Below are positions 41,691-51,096 of a DNA stretch of 64,000 nt, in pieces. Each line of letters opens with the position of its first letter. Positions within the stretch are counted from its first letter, which is position 1. The stretch lies in the NCBI GenBank assembly GCA_963840835.1, contig CAWJAM010000007.1, forward strand, positions 62,001 through 126,000. Direction: 5' to 3'. Source of the DNA: Rubrobacter_D sp963840835 (GTDB taxonomy: Bacteria > Actinomycetota > Rubrobacteria > Rubrobacterales > Rubrobacteraceae). The position numbers were made by a program, and so were the translations under genes. Below the pieces are notes generated by a model. It was not told where the DNA came from. It was given only the letters and a program-made list of their open reading frames with translations, and searched no databases.

Positions 41691-42641
41691 CTACCAGTGC
41701 CTCGGCAGCCGCATCCCGTTCGCGCGGACCTCCTGAGTGAAGGCGTGACGGATCCTTGCTGCGTTCTCCAACTTCTCTTGCGGAGGGTCGGGCACGGCGC
41801 GAGGGTAGCCGAGCTCCTCGAGGAGGTCGCCGGCCGCAGCCTCAAAGCACTCCATATCGTCGAAGGTCATTTGTGACCCCCAATCCCTCAGGCCGGGGGT
41901 AGTGGGGCGCCACGCCCGCTTTGCGTCGAGGCCGAAATCCGCCTTCTCCCGCCCTTCGTAGAACCTCAGCATCGCGTCGTCGTAGGGTAGGCCCAAAAAT
42001 TCGCACAGCGCCGCGCACTCGGTAGCCGGTTGAGAGACGAGGGTCTCGTAGCGGATCTCGTAATACAGTTCGGGCCCCAAAGCAATCCCGTCTTCCTGGC
42101 CAAGCCGCACCCTCTGTTTCCACCATAGAGCTGTGGTCAATAGCGGAGCTTCGGTCCAGGTTGCAAGGCGGCCGGCCGCTACCTGCGCCTTCTTCCAATT
42201 CAACATGGACAAACATACGTCTCGACCGTCCCGGATAATGTGAACGAATTTCGCCTTGGGCCAGAGGCCGTGGAGGGTGGGAAGGTTTAGCACGTAGCTT
42301 GGGGTCTTGTCTCCTACTAGGCTTTTGCCCTTGCGCTGCCCGTACAGGTCGAAGATAGCACTGACGAAACTCGGGTAGGAGACTGGTTCGTCCGAGTCTA
42401 TTAGCCTCTCGAGCTGTTCGCGGCCGACCTTCATCTTAGAAAATCTGTGGTATTCGAGCAGTTTCGGAATCAACTCTGGAGTGACGAAGCCCTGGGGCGT
42501 CAAACCCGTTCGCTTCTCGAAGTAGCGGGCGATCCAGTGCGTTTCGTGGACGACAGCGATCTGCGGGTGCGCATTGACCAGTCGTTGCAGGAGTGTCGTC
42601 CCTGACCTTGTGGACCCCACGATGAACACGTACGGGTTCAT
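41691..42641 (-). CDS. PAPS-dependent sulfotransferase 1
   Basis: 316-residue sulfotransferase-family protein transferring sulfate from PAPS to an unknown acceptor. The 5'-phosphosulfate loop is GSTRSGTTLL (residues 9-18) and the 3'-phosphate segment IIRDGRDVCLSMLNW has Arg137 and Ser145. The length and the absence of membrane segments suggest a cytosolic enzyme. It is the last gene of the long minus-strand array, with its ATG overlapping the end of sulfotransferase 2 by 4 bp (ATGA). It is the most diverged of the first three in its middle part, whereas 2 and 3 share near-identical blocks. Confidence 0.88.
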   Translation of the reverse strand: MNPYVFIVGSTRSGTTLLQRLVNAHPQIAVVHETHWIARYFEKRTGLTPQGFVTPELIPKLLEYHRFSKMKVGREQLERLIDSDEPVSYPSFVSAIFDLYGQRKGKSLVGDKTPSYVLNLPTLHGLWPKAKFVHIIRDGRDVCLSMLNWKKAQVAAGRLATWTEAPLLTTALWWKQRVRLGQEDGIALGPELYYEIRYETLVSQPATECAALCEFLGLPYDDAMLRFYEGREKADFGLDAKRAWRPTTPGLRDWGSQMTFDDMECFEAAAGDLLEELGYPRAVPDPPQEKLENAARIRHAFTQEVRANGMRLPRHW

Positions 42642-43594
42642 CGCTCCCAGCCCTTAGGTAGCCGTTTCCTCGAGGCGGAGGCGTCTCGGGCAAACGACTC
42701 ACGGATCCGTGCCGCCCAAGCCAGCTTCTCCTCTGGCGGGTGCGGGCAGGCTCGAGGATAGCCGAGCTCCTCGGGGAGATCTCCGGCAGCCGCCTCGAAG
42801 CGCTCTAGGTCTCCGGAGGGCATCTGTTCGCTCCATTTCCGCAGTCCAGGAGTGAGGGGCCACCACCCCTTCTTCGCGTCGAGGTTGGGGTCCACGTTCT
42901 CGCGCCCCTCGTGGAATTTGAGCATGGCGTCGTAGTAGGGGATGCCCAGGAAGTCGCAGAGTGTCTCGCACGTTTTGGCGGGACGAGAAACCAGCTCTTC
43001 GTAGCGTACCTCGTGGTAGAGTTTGGGAGCCAGCGATTCACCGTCTTCCCGGCCCAGGCGCACGTGCCACTCCCACCAGACGGCTGCCGTCGTTATCGGG
43101 TCCTCCGTCCAGGCCGAGAAGCGTCCAAGTGCGTGGTCGGCCTTTCTCCAATTTATGGCCGACATACACACATCGCGTCCGTCGCGGATGATGTGAACGA
43201 ACCTGGCCTCGGGCCACAGGGCGTGCAGGGTGGGAATGCTTCGCACGTAGGCGGGAGTCTTGTCCCCCACGAGGCGCTTGCCCCGCCCCTTCCCGTAGAG
43301 ATCGAAGACACCGGTGACGAAGGTCGAGTAGGAGACCGGCTCCTCGGCTTCGACCAAGCTCTCGAGCAGCTCCCGACTGGTCTCCAGGTTCTTGACTCCG
43401 CGTGCTTCTAACAGCCGATCCACGAGCTTGGTGGTCACCAGCCCTTCGGGAGTCAGGCCTCTTCGTCTCTCGAAAAAGTAGGGGATGAAGCGCGATTGGT
43501 GGATGATGGCGATGTGGGGGTGAGTGTCGACCAGCCGCCGCAAGAGCGTGGTGCCTGACCTCGGGCACCCCACGATGAACACGTACGGGTTCAT
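42638..43594 (-). CDS. PAPS-dependent sulfotransferase 2
   Basis: 318 residues. The 5' loop is GCPRSGTTLLRR near residue 9 and the 3' segment IIRDGRDVCMSAINW near 136. The C-terminal 50 residues are almost identical to sulfotransferase 3 (42661-42805 against 43614-43758), and a second near-identical block lies around the WTEDPITTAAVWWEWHVRLG region (43003-43145 against 43955-44097). The sequence between these blocks is clearly diverged. This patchiness indicates gene conversion. The ATG overlaps the stop of gene 3 (ATGA). Confidence 0.88.
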   Translation of the reverse strand: MNPYVFIVGCPRSGTTLLRRLVDTHPHIAIIHQSRFIPYFFERRRGLTPEGLVTTKLVDRLLEARGVKNLETSRELLESLVEAEEPVSYSTFVTGVFDLYGKGRGKRLVGDKTPAYVRSIPTLHALWPEARFVHIIRDGRDVCMSAINWRKADHALGRFSAWTEDPITTAAVWWEWHVRLGREDGESLAPKLYHEVRYEELVSRPAKTCETLCDFLGIPYYDAMLKFHEGRENVDPNLDAKKGWWPLTPGLRKWSEQMPSGDLERFEAAAGDLPEELGYPRACPHPPEEKLAWAARIRESFARDASASRKRLPKGWER

Positions 43595-44580
43595 CGCTCC
43601 CAGTCCTTCGGTAGCCGTTTCCTCGAGGCGGAGGCGTCTCGGGCAAACGACTCACGGATCCGTGCCGCCCAAGCCAGCTTCTCCTCTGGCGGGTGCGGGC
43701 AGGCTCGAGGATAGCCGAGCTCCTCGAGGAGATCTCCGGCAGCCGCCTCGAAGCGCTCTAGGTCCTCGGCGGGCATCTGCGTCCTCCAGTCCCTCAGACC
43801 GGAAGTGATCGGCAGCCATGCCCTTTTCGCGTCGAGACCGGGCTTCATCTTCGTTCGGCCATCGTGGAATTTGAGCATGGCGTCGTAGTAGGGAAGATCG
43901 AGGAAGGAGCAGAGTTTCTCGCACTCTTTGGCGGGTTCGCAGACCAGCGCCTCGTAGCGCACCTCGTGGTAGAGTTTGGGAGCCAGCGATTCACCGTCTT
44001 CCCGGCCCAGGCGCACGTGCCACTCCCACCAGACGGCTGCCGTCGTTATCGGGTCCTCCGTCCAGGCCGAGAAGCGTCCAAGTGCGTGGTCGGCCTTTCT
44101 CCAATTCAGGATGGACATACATACGTCACGGCCGTCGCGGATGAGGTGGACGAACCTCGCGTGGGGCCAGAGAGCGTGTAGGGTACCTATCCTACGCACG
44201 TAGCGGGGAGTCTTGTCTCCGACCAAGGACTTACCCTGTGCTTGTCCGTAGAGGTCAAATATGCCGGTGACGAAGTTCGGGTAGTGGACCGGATCGGCGG
44301 TGTCGATCAAACGTGCGAGCTGCTCACGACTGATCTCCAAAGTGGCAAACCTGTCGTATGCGAGCACCCGATCAACCAACTCTGGGGTCACCAGGCCTTC
44401 TGGGGTGAGCCCCTCCCGTCTCTCGAAAAAGCTGGCGATCCACCGCATCTCGTCGATGACCGCCACGAGCGGGTGCGTGTCGAACAGCCGCCGCAAGAGC
44501 GTGGTCCCTGACCTGGGGCACCCTACGATGAAGAGGTACGGGTTCATGTGGCCCAGGACCCCGGCGATCGGTCGCCTCAC
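43591..44580 (-). CDS. PAPS-dependent sulfotransferase 3
   Basis: 329 residues as given. The family start MNPYLFIVGCPRSGTTLLRR corresponds to an internal ATG at 44547; the GTG at 44580 overlaps the previous stop (GTGA) and is equally possible. The 3' phosphate segment LIRDGRDVCMSILNWRK lies near residue 150. It shares two near-identical blocks with sulfotransferase 2 and also has the WLPITSGLRDWRTQMP block that resembles genes 4 and 5. It is a mosaic of its neighbours. Confidence 0.88.
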   Translation of the reverse strand: MRRPIAGVLGHMNPYLFIVGCPRSGTTLLRRLFDTHPLVAVIDEMRWIASFFERREGLTPEGLVTPELVDRVLAYDRFATLEISREQLARLIDTADPVHYPNFVTGIFDLYGQAQGKSLVGDKTPRYVRRIGTLHALWPHARFVHLIRDGRDVCMSILNWRKADHALGRFSAWTEDPITTAAVWWEWHVRLGREDGESLAPKLYHEVRYEALVCEPAKECEKLCSFLDLPYYDAMLKFHDGRTKMKPGLDAKRAWLPITSGLRDWRTQMPAEDLERFEAAAGDLLEELGYPRACPHPPEEKLAWAARIRESFARDASASRKRLPKDWER

Positions 44581-45554
44581 GCGAGCGCTTCTCGCGTGAA
44601 AGCCTCTCGAATCCTCGCCGCGTGCTCCAGCGCCTCTGACGACGGGTTCGCTACGGCTCTCTCATAACCGAGCTCCTCAAGTAGATTCCCTGCCGCAGCC
44701 TCGAAGCGCTGGATGTCTGTCGTGGGCATCTCTGTGCGCCAGTTCCTCATCCCGGAGGTAATGGGCAGCCACGCCTTCTTTGGAGTTTTCCTGGCGTTGG
44801 GCAGGTCCGTCTTTGTCTTACCCTCAGCGAAACGGATCATGGCGTCATCGTAGGGGACGCCGAGGAACTCACAAAGCCTCTTGCATTCTCGCTCCGGGTC
44901 CTCAACGAGGTCTTCGTAGTGCATCTCGTGGTACAGACCTGGGCCGAACGCCGCGCCGTCCTCTCGCGCCTTTCGTACCTTTCTCTCCCACCACAGCGCC
45001 GTGGTCGAGACGGGGTCCTCCTCCCAGGACGCGTAGCGCCCGGCGGTGCGCTCGGCCTTTTTCCAATTCAGGATTGACATACACACATCGCGGCCATCGC
45101 GGATGATGTGGACAAACCTTGCGTCGGGCCAGAGGGCGTGTAATGCAGGGATGTTTCGGACGTAGGCGGGGGTCTTGTTTCCCACCAGCGGTTTGTTGTT
45201 AATTTTACCGTAGAGGCCGAAGACCCTGTTGAGGAAGGTTGGGTATGGGATCGCCTCCCCTGAGCTGAGCAAGCCTTCGAACTGTTGCCGGGGGATTTCG
45301 AACTGGGCGAACCTCTTGTGCCCGGTCAGTTCAGAGACTTGCTCTGGGGTGACGAAACCGTTCCGGCTCTGGAAGTGGCGGGTGATCCAGTGCATCTCAG
45401 GGGTGATGGCTATCTCGGGGTGTGCGTCCACGATCCTGCGCACCAGCGTGGTGCCTGACCTCGCGCACCCTACGATGAAGAGGTAAGGATCACAGCCGTG
45501 ATAGCCCGTCGTTTCTTTCGCCATCTTTCTCGACGTTTCCGCTCTTTGTTCCAT
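44577..45554 (-). CDS. PAPS-dependent sulfotransferase 4
   Basis: 325 residues, 5' loop GCARSGTTLVRR near residue 29, 3' segment IIRDGRDVCMSILNWKK near 155. About 20 residues precede the family start. A stretch of more than 300 bp (44780-45106) is identical at the DNA level to the same part of sulfotransferase 5 (48899-49225), and the 5' ends also match. They differ in a short segment around residue 60 (RHFQSRNGF against SHYVNYFKNQN) and at the C-terminus. It lies 36 bp downstream of APH kinase 1. Confidence 0.88.
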   Translation of the reverse strand: MEQRAETSRKMAKETTGYHGCDPYLFIVGCARSGTTLVRRIVDAHPEIAITPEMHWITRHFQSRNGFVTPEQVSELTGHKRFAQFEIPRQQFEGLLSSGEAIPYPTFLNRVFGLYGKINNKPLVGNKTPAYVRNIPALHALWPDARFVHIIRDGRDVCMSILNWKKAERTAGRYASWEEDPVSTTALWWERKVRKAREDGAAFGPGLYHEMHYEDLVEDPERECKRLCEFLGVPYDDAMIRFAEGKTKTDLPNARKTPKKAWLPITSGMRNWRTEMPTTDIQRFEAAAGNLLEELGYERAVANPSSEALEHAARIREAFTREALA

Positions 45555-45590
45555 GGTGCGTAACCCCCTCGGTGGAGATTCCAGAGTACT

Positions 45591-46961
45591 TTACCAAACC
45601 CCACCCGCCAGGGAAGCTCTGGCTTCCTCCAGCAGAGTTGCGATCTTGCCCGGCCAGTCCGGTGCCTGGCGACGAAAGAAACCGTGGGCCTTCTTGAGGA
45701 GTGTGCCGGCGTAGTGGTATGGAAGCCTCTCCTGCCACGTACTCGGGACGTGGGCGAAGTACTCCTCGGCGAACTCCCGCGCGGCCGCGCGGGCCCGCTG
45801 TCGAGGTACAGGAAACAGTGCCGGCACGACGAGACGCGCGAGAAGGTGGGCGGGGTCTAGAACGGGGTCGGCTTTGGCGAACGAATCAAGATCTATGAAG
45901 ATCGTGCGCTCCCCATCCACAAAGATGGCATCAGGACTCAGATCCCGATGGGTCGGCCTCAACGGAACCTCTTGGAGACCCGCCAAGACGCCCTCGATGA
46001 TAGACTCCACCTCCACCCTCAGATGGGGGCAGGCCCACCCAAGCACTCTACTGGCACCCTCCAGAACGGCGACCTGGTCTGCGAGGAGATGCCGCCGCGT
46101 CGTGGGGGGCGCATCGCCCTGATTAAAAGCTGCCAGGGCCTGAGCGACTCTACGCACCGCTTCGGTGGGGTCGCGGTCCCGGAGAATGATCTCCTCGAGT
46201 GGCGTCCCGGGAGCTTCCTCGAGGATGAGAGCTCGAAGGTCGCTTAGATAGGCTAGAGGCCTCACCACCGTGAAGCCTTCTCCATTGGCGCCGGCTCGCC
46301 TCCGCAGCGCGCGGAGCGCTTGGTAGGTTTGCTCTCCCTTTTCGTGGCGGTAGACCTTGGCGTAGAAGCTTTTCTCTCTTGCTCCTGTCCCAGCGTTTCG
46401 GCCCTTCGCTGTGTAGCGCAGAACAGCCCCCTGATCCCGATACCGGACCGGCTCGACGTTCCACGCCTCGACGCGCCAGTCGCCAGGTCCAAACCGGCCA
46501 AGAAGCACAGGCTCCAGCTCGGTGGGTGGGCCCGCCGCCAGAAGGGGAAGTGCCGGTAGCCGATGGTCGTAGGGGAATACCTGCACCAGCATGTCGAGCT
46601 CGGGAACAAACGAAACAGGTTCGAAGGTCAGCCAGGCGTCGGGGATCTCTTGCCGCGGATCGGTGGTCTTAAGTTTTCGCCAGGTCTGCTCAGCCTTATC
46701 CTTCTCTGCGTATAAGAGGCCGGTTACCTGCACCTCCCGCTCGCGTCCCGTATCCGGTTCCAAAAGGCGCAAAATGTACAGTAAAAAGCAACGAGAATCC
46801 TGACGATAGCGCAGTCGAATAAAGCGACAATCCTCGATGTCGTAGACCTTGCCGCCGACAGGACGAAGGTAGGTCCGGAAGGTCTGCTTCATCAAGGCGG
46901 CATCGGTGGCGATCTTGAGCTGAGGAAAGGCGGGATCGGCCAGAAACGAGCCAACGCTCAC
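45591..46961 (-). CDS. APH-like phosphotransferase 1
   Basis: 456-residue protein with the aminoglycoside phosphotransferase / small-molecule kinase fold in its C-terminal two thirds. The catalytic loop is HRDLSPDAIFVD (His338) and the metal-binding Asp is in IFIDLDSF near 357. The usual Asn of the HxDxxxxN loop is replaced. The N-terminal 150 residues contain the RFIRLRYRQDSRCFLLY block common to these proteins. Its N-terminus is nearly identical to APH 4 (52676), while its C-terminus matches APH 3. GTG start overlaps the stop of a 24-residue ABC-tail ORF. The substrate is unknown. Confidence 0.8.
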   Translation of the reverse strand: MSVGSFLADPAFPQLKIATDAALMKQTFRTYLRPVGGKVYDIEDCRFIRLRYRQDSRCFLLYILRLLEPDTGREREVQVTGLLYAEKDKAEQTWRKLKTTDPRQEIPDAWLTFEPVSFVPELDMLVQVFPYDHRLPALPLLAAGPPTELEPVLLGRFGPGDWRVEAWNVEPVRYRDQGAVLRYTAKGRNAGTGAREKSFYAKVYRHEKGEQTYQALRALRRRAGANGEGFTVVRPLAYLSDLRALILEEAPGTPLEEIILRDRDPTEAVRRVAQALAAFNQGDAPPTTRRHLLADQVAVLEGASRVLGWACPHLRVEVESIIEGVLAGLQEVPLRPTHRDLSPDAIFVDGERTIFIDLDSFAKADPVLDPAHLLARLVVPALFPVPRQRARAAAREFAEEYFAHVPSTWQERLPYHYAGTLLKKAHGFFRRQAPDWPGKIATLLEEARASLAGGVW

Positions 46962-47032
46962 GAGAGCTCCTCGGCATCGTAGCGGCCTAGCTTGAGGTCG
47001 TGGAGCTGGCGGTAGTGTTGGTTCTGGGCCAT
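46958..47032 (-). CDS. 24-residue ORF, scar of the ABC exporter C-terminus
   Basis: MAQNQHYRQLHDLKLGRYD and then AEELS. It is identical, apart from two residues, to the last 24 residues of the ABC exporter at 52673. It starts 3 bp after the stop of APH 2 and its TGA overlaps the GTG of APH 1 (GTGA). As a protein it has no independent function that can be seen. It may persist because it couples translation of one APH gene to the next. Confidence 0.7.
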   Translation of the reverse strand: MAQNQHYRQLHDLKLGRYDAEELS

Positions 47033-47035
47033 TAG

Positions 47036-48409
47036 TTACCAGACCCTACCCGCCAGGGAAGCTCTGGCTTCCTCCAGCAGAGTTGCGATCGTGCCCGGCC
47101 AGTCCAGCTCCTGGCGTGCGAAAAAGCCGACGGAAAACTTCAGGACGGCGCCCGCGTAGTGGATGGGAAGCCTTCTGCGCCAGGACCTCGGGACATGAGA
47201 GAAGTACTCCTCAGCGAAGGCCTGCGCCGCCGTCGACCACGAGTCCTCGAGCGTCAGCGGGAAGCGAAAAGGCATGCTCTTGAGGTGGGCCAAGACGTTG
47301 GCGACATCGAGAACAGGGTCTGCCGCGGCGAAGTTGTCGAGGTCCACCAGTGAGGGGCGGTCGCCGTCGAGCAGAATGTGATCCAGCTTCAGATCTCGAT
47401 GGGTCGGCGCGGGCGGAACCTCTTCGAGGCTGGCGACCACGGTGCCGACGGTCTTCTCGATCTCTGCTCCCAGATGGGGGCACGCCCACCGCAGGATGGT
47501 TTCGGTCCGCTCTAACGCAGCGACCTCGTTGGGCAGGGAATGACGCTGTGGCGTAGGTATGTGTTCCAGGTGTAAGGCCGCCAGGGCCTCGGCCGCTTTG
47601 CGGACCGCCGGGGACGCGTCCCCCTCCTGGACTATCATTTCTTGGAGGGAGGTGCCGAGCGTTTCCTCCTGCAGCAAAACCTTGAGTTCGCTCAGGTAGG
47701 CGATGGGCGCCGCCACGGTAAACTTCTCGTTGTCTTCGTCGGCCCTCCTTCGCAGCGCCTGGAGCGCACGATAGGTTCGTTCTCCTCCCTCATCGCGGTA
47801 GACCTTTGCGTAGAAGCGCCTCTCATCGGTGCGGCCGACAGTGTCGTGCCGTGCCTGCACCGTGAACCGTAGGGTAGCGGCAAGTTCGGCCCGGTACCGG
47901 ATCAGTTCTACCTTCCACGCCTCGGTGTGCCAGTCGCCCGGTCCGAAGCTAGCAAGAAGCGGGCGTTCGAGCTCGGGCGACGGACCAGCAATCGCGAGCG
48001 GAAGGGTCGGTAGCCGACGGTCGTAGGGGAATACCTCCACCAGCATCCCGAGGTCCGGGATAAAGGTGAACGGCTCGAAGGCCGAAGAATCGTCGGGCCC
48101 TTCTCTTCGGTATGATGCCTGCAGCTTCTCCCACTTACGCCGGGTTTGATCCTTGGCGTACATTACGCCGGTAACCAACTGGATACGCTCGTGGCCCGTG
48201 TCGGAATCCGCTAGGCGCAGGGTGTATTGCAGGACGCAGCGAGTACCTCTGCGGTAGCGGACTCGGGAGAGGCGGCAGTCTGTGACGCGGTAGGTGCCTC
48301 CTCTAAGGGGCCGCAGGTAGTCTGCGAAGACCCCCCGCATAATCTCGGGATCGCTGGCGACACCGAGCCCGGGAAACACAGGGTCCGCCAATAACGGCTT
48401 AACGCTCAC
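47036..48409 (-). CDS. APH-like phosphotransferase 2
   Basis: 457 residues with the same architecture as APH 1: N-terminal SRVRYRRGTRCVLQYTLRL block, catalytic loop THRDLKLDHILLDG, metal-site SLVDLDNFAAADPVLDVANVL. The sequence is the most diverged of the four array kinases and is intact. Its first residues, SVKPLLADPVFPGLGVASDPEIMRG, pair it with APH 3. The GTG start overlaps the stop of the chimeric ORF upstream (GTGA). The consistent Asp-Leu-Lys-x-Asp-His loop suggests a shared substrate class, such as a sugar or glycoside, by inference. Confidence 0.8.
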   Translation of the reverse strand: MSVKPLLADPVFPGLGVASDPEIMRGVFADYLRPLRGGTYRVTDCRLSRVRYRRGTRCVLQYTLRLADSDTGHERIQLVTGVMYAKDQTRRKWEKLQASYRREGPDDSSAFEPFTFIPDLGMLVEVFPYDRRLPTLPLAIAGPSPELERPLLASFGPGDWHTEAWKVELIRYRAELAATLRFTVQARHDTVGRTDERRFYAKVYRDEGGERTYRALQALRRRADEDNEKFTVAAPIAYLSELKVLLQEETLGTSLQEMIVQEGDASPAVRKAAEALAALHLEHIPTPQRHSLPNEVAALERTETILRWACPHLGAEIEKTVGTVVASLEEVPPAPTHRDLKLDHILLDGDRPSLVDLDNFAAADPVLDVANVLAHLKSMPFRFPLTLEDSWSTAAQAFAEEYFSHVPRSWRRRLPIHYAGAVLKFSVGFFARQELDWPGTIATLLEEARASLAGRVW

Positions 48410-48672
48410 ACCCTCTTCTTGTGCCGACCAGGCTTCAGCTCGTGTAGCTGGGCCAGACCGTTATAGATCCGGCGCATGTGGTCCGTTTCGAGACCGTAGC
48501 TTTCGCGGAGGTATTGGAGGTTGTAGTCGCCCCTCCGCTTCTCTAACCAGCGCGAGATCCAGTGCATCTCGAAGACGACGGCGATATCGGGATGCGCATC
48601 GACGATGCGCTGCAGCAGGGTAGTTTCGGATCTCGGGCACCCTACGATGAAGACATACGAGTTTACTGCCAA
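48406..48672 (-). CDS. Chimeric ORF: sulfotransferase N-terminus, glycosyltransferase segment, ABC-tail
   Basis: An 88-codon frame composed of three pieces. First comes VNSYVFIVGCPRSETTLLQR and following residues, a sulfotransferase N-terminus whose loop is mutated (SETT for SGTT). Then DYNLQYLRESYGLETDHMRR and IYNGL, matching DYNLKYLHDCYG...VRRIYNGL of the glycosyltransferase at 56949. Last is QLHELKPGRH, matching the ABC exporter tail. A TTG start overlaps the end of sulfotransferase 5, and the stop overlaps APH 2 (GTGA). It cannot be an active sulfotransferase and is probably a recombination scar. Confidence 0.7.
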   Translation of the reverse strand: MAVNSYVFIVGCPRSETTLLQRIVDAHPDIAVVFEMHWISRWLEKRRGDYNLQYLRESYGLETDHMRRIYNGLAQLHELKPGRHKKRV

Positions 48673-49682
48673 CAGCGCTCCAGCGGCTGTTCTCCTCGAT
48701 CTTGGACGTGCCGGCTGAACGTTTTTCGAATCCTCGTTGCGTGCTCCAGCGCCTGTGGCGTCGGGCGGGAGAAGTTCCTCTCGTAGCCCAGCTCTTCGAG
48801 CAGATTCCCTGCCGCAGCCTCGAAGCGCTGGATGTCTGTCGTGGGCATCTCTGTGCGCCAGTTCCTCATCCCGGAGGTAATGGGCAGCCACGCCTTCTTT
48901 GGAGTTTTCCTGGCGTTGGGCAGGTCCGTCTTTGTCTTACCCTCAGCGAAACGGATCATGGCGTCATCGTAGGGGACGCCGAGGAACTCACAAAGCCTCT
49001 TGCATTCTCGCTCCGGGTCCTCAACGAGGTCTTCGTAGTGCATCTCGTGGTACAGACCTGGGCCGAACGCCGCGCCGTCCTCTCGCGCCTTTCGTACCTT
49101 TCTCTCCCACCACAGCGCCGTGGTCGAGACGGGGTCCTCCTCCCAGGACGCGTAGCGCCCGGCGGTGCGCTCGGCCTTTTTCCAATTCAGGATTGACATA
49201 CACACATCGCGGCCATCGCGGATGATGTGGACAAACCTTGCGTCGGGCCAGAGGGCGTGTAATGCAGAGATGCGGCGCACGTAACCGGAGGTCTTATTCC
49301 CCACCAGCGGTTTGTTGTTAATTTTACCGTAGAGGCCGAAGACCCTGTTGAGGAAGGTTGGGTATGGGATCGCCTCCCCTGAGCTGAGCAAGCCTTCGAA
49401 CTGTTGCCGGGGGATTTCGAACTGGGCGAACCTCTTGTGCCCGGTCAGTTCGGAGACCAGCTCCGGGGTAACCAGACGATTCTGGTTCTTGAAGTAGTTG
49501 ACGTAGTGGCTGATCCAGTGCATCTCGGTGGTGATGGCTATCTCGGGGTGTGCGTCCACGATCCTGCGCACCAGCGTGGTGCCTGACCTCGCGCACCCTA
49601 CGATGAAGAGGTAAGGATCACAGCCGTGATAGCCCGTCGTTTCTTTCGCCATCTTTCTCGACGTTTCCGCTCTTTGTTCCAT
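48663..49682 (-). CDS. PAPS-dependent sulfotransferase 5
   Basis: 339 residues, near-duplicate of sulfotransferase 4 with an extended C-terminus. The 5' loop is GCARSGTTLVRR and the 3' segment IIRDGRDVCMSILNWKK. The N-terminal 20 residues, the 36-bp gap upstream and the 3' end of the preceding APH gene are also shared with the 44577-45591 region. The duplication therefore covers an APH 3' end plus a sulfotransferase. Differences cluster in short segments (residues 55-66, 130-140 and after 295), as expected after gene conversion. Confidence 0.88.
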   Translation of the reverse strand: MEQRAETSRKMAKETTGYHGCDPYLFIVGCARSGTTLVRRIVDAHPEIAITTEMHWISHYVNYFKNQNRLVTPELVSELTGHKRFAQFEIPRQQFEGLLSSGEAIPYPTFLNRVFGLYGKINNKPLVGNKTSGYVRRISALHALWPDARFVHIIRDGRDVCMSILNWKKAERTAGRYASWEEDPVSTTALWWERKVRKAREDGAAFGPGLYHEMHYEDLVEDPERECKRLCEFLGVPYDDAMIRFAEGKTKTDLPNARKTPKKAWLPITSGMRNWRTEMPTTDIQRFEAAAGNLLEELGYERNFSRPTPQALEHATRIRKTFSRHVQDRGEQPLERCWQ

Positions 49683-49718
49683 GGTGCGTAACCCCCTCGG
49701 TGGAGATTCCAGAGTACT

Positions 49719-51096
49719 TTACCAAACCCCACCCGCCAGGGAAGCTCTGGCTTCCTCCAGCAGAGTTGCGATCTTGCCCGGCCAGTCCGGTGCCTGGCGA
49801 CGAAAGAAACCGTGGGCAACCTCGAGGAGTGTGCCGGCGTAGTGGTATGGAAGCCTCTCCTGCCACGTACTCGGGACGTGGGCGAAGTACTCCTCGGCGA
49901 ACTCCCGCGCGGCCGCGCGCGTCCGCTGTCGAGGTACAGGGAATAGAGCGGGCATGGCGGCGAGACGCGCGAGAAGGTGGGCAGGGTCTAGAACGGGGTC
50001 GGCTTTGGCGAACGAATCAAGATCTATGAAGATCGTGCGCTCCCCATCCACAAAGATGTGATCAGGCTTCAGATCCCGATGGGTCGGCCTCAACGGAACC
50101 TCTTGGAGACCCGCCAAGACGCCCTCGATGATAGACTCCACCTCCACCCTCAGATGGGGGCAGGCCCACCCGAGGAGTCTACGCGCCCTCTCCAGATCCG
50201 CGACCTGGTCCGCGAGGAGGTACTGCCGCGTCGTGGGGGGCGCATCGCCCTGATTAAAAGCTGCCAGGGCCTGAGCGACTCTACGCACCGCTTCGGTGGG
50301 GTCGCGGTCCCGGAGAATGATCTCCTCGAGTGGCGTCCCGGGAGCTTCTTCCTGGAGCAGGGTCCGGAGGCCACTCAGATAGGCCAGAGGCCTTGCCACA
50401 GTGAAACCTTCCCCATTGGCGCGGGCCTGCTTCCACAACGCTCGGAGCACTTGATGAGTTTGTTGCCCTTGACCTTCGTCGCGATATACTTTCGCGTAGA
50501 AGCGCCTCTCTATTCTTCTGCTTGTCGCGTCATCCTGCCCTTGCACCGTCAATCGCAAGGCAGCCCCCAATCCGGCCCGATACCTAACCGGTTCGACATT
50601 CCACACTTCGGTGCGCCAATTGCCCGGTCCGAACCGGCCAAGAAGCACAGGCGCGAGCTCGGGTAATGGTTCTGCGATCAAGAGGGGGAGGGTTGGAAGC
50701 CGACGGTCGAAGGGGAAAACCTGCACCAGCATTCCCAGGTCAGGGATGAAGGAGAACGGTTCAAAAGTCGAAATAATCTCGGAAAGCTCCTTTGGATAGG
50801 AGACCCGCAGCTTTTCCCACTTCCGCCGAGCTTTATCATCAGCGTACATTACGCCAGTGACCCACTGGATACGCTCGGATCCTGTGTCGGCCTCCAAGAG
50901 GCGCAGGGTGTATTGCAGTACACAGCGAGCACCTCTGACGGTAGCGGACCCGGGAGAGACGGCAATCCCGGACGTGGTAGGCTTTACTATTGAGAGGCCG
51001 CAGATGTTTTTGGAAGATCCCTCGCATAATCTCGGGATCGCCGGCGACACCGAGCCCGGGAAAGACAGGGTCCGCCAAGAGAAGCTTAACGCTCAC
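49719..51096 (-). pseudogene. APH-like phosphotransferase 3, frameshifted
   Basis: Start GTG at 51096 (SVKLLLADPVFPGLGVAGDPEIMRG). After SRVRYR the frame is lost: an extra T near 50941, compared with the intact APH 2, turns RRGARCVLQYTL into nonsense. The remaining frame continues correctly from RGARCVLQYT to the end, including THRDLKPDHIFVDG and FIDLDSFAKADP. If the insertion is real, the kinase lacks its N-terminal 50 residues or is not made. The catalytic part is otherwise well preserved and nearly identical to parts of APH 1 and 4. Confidence 0.8.
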
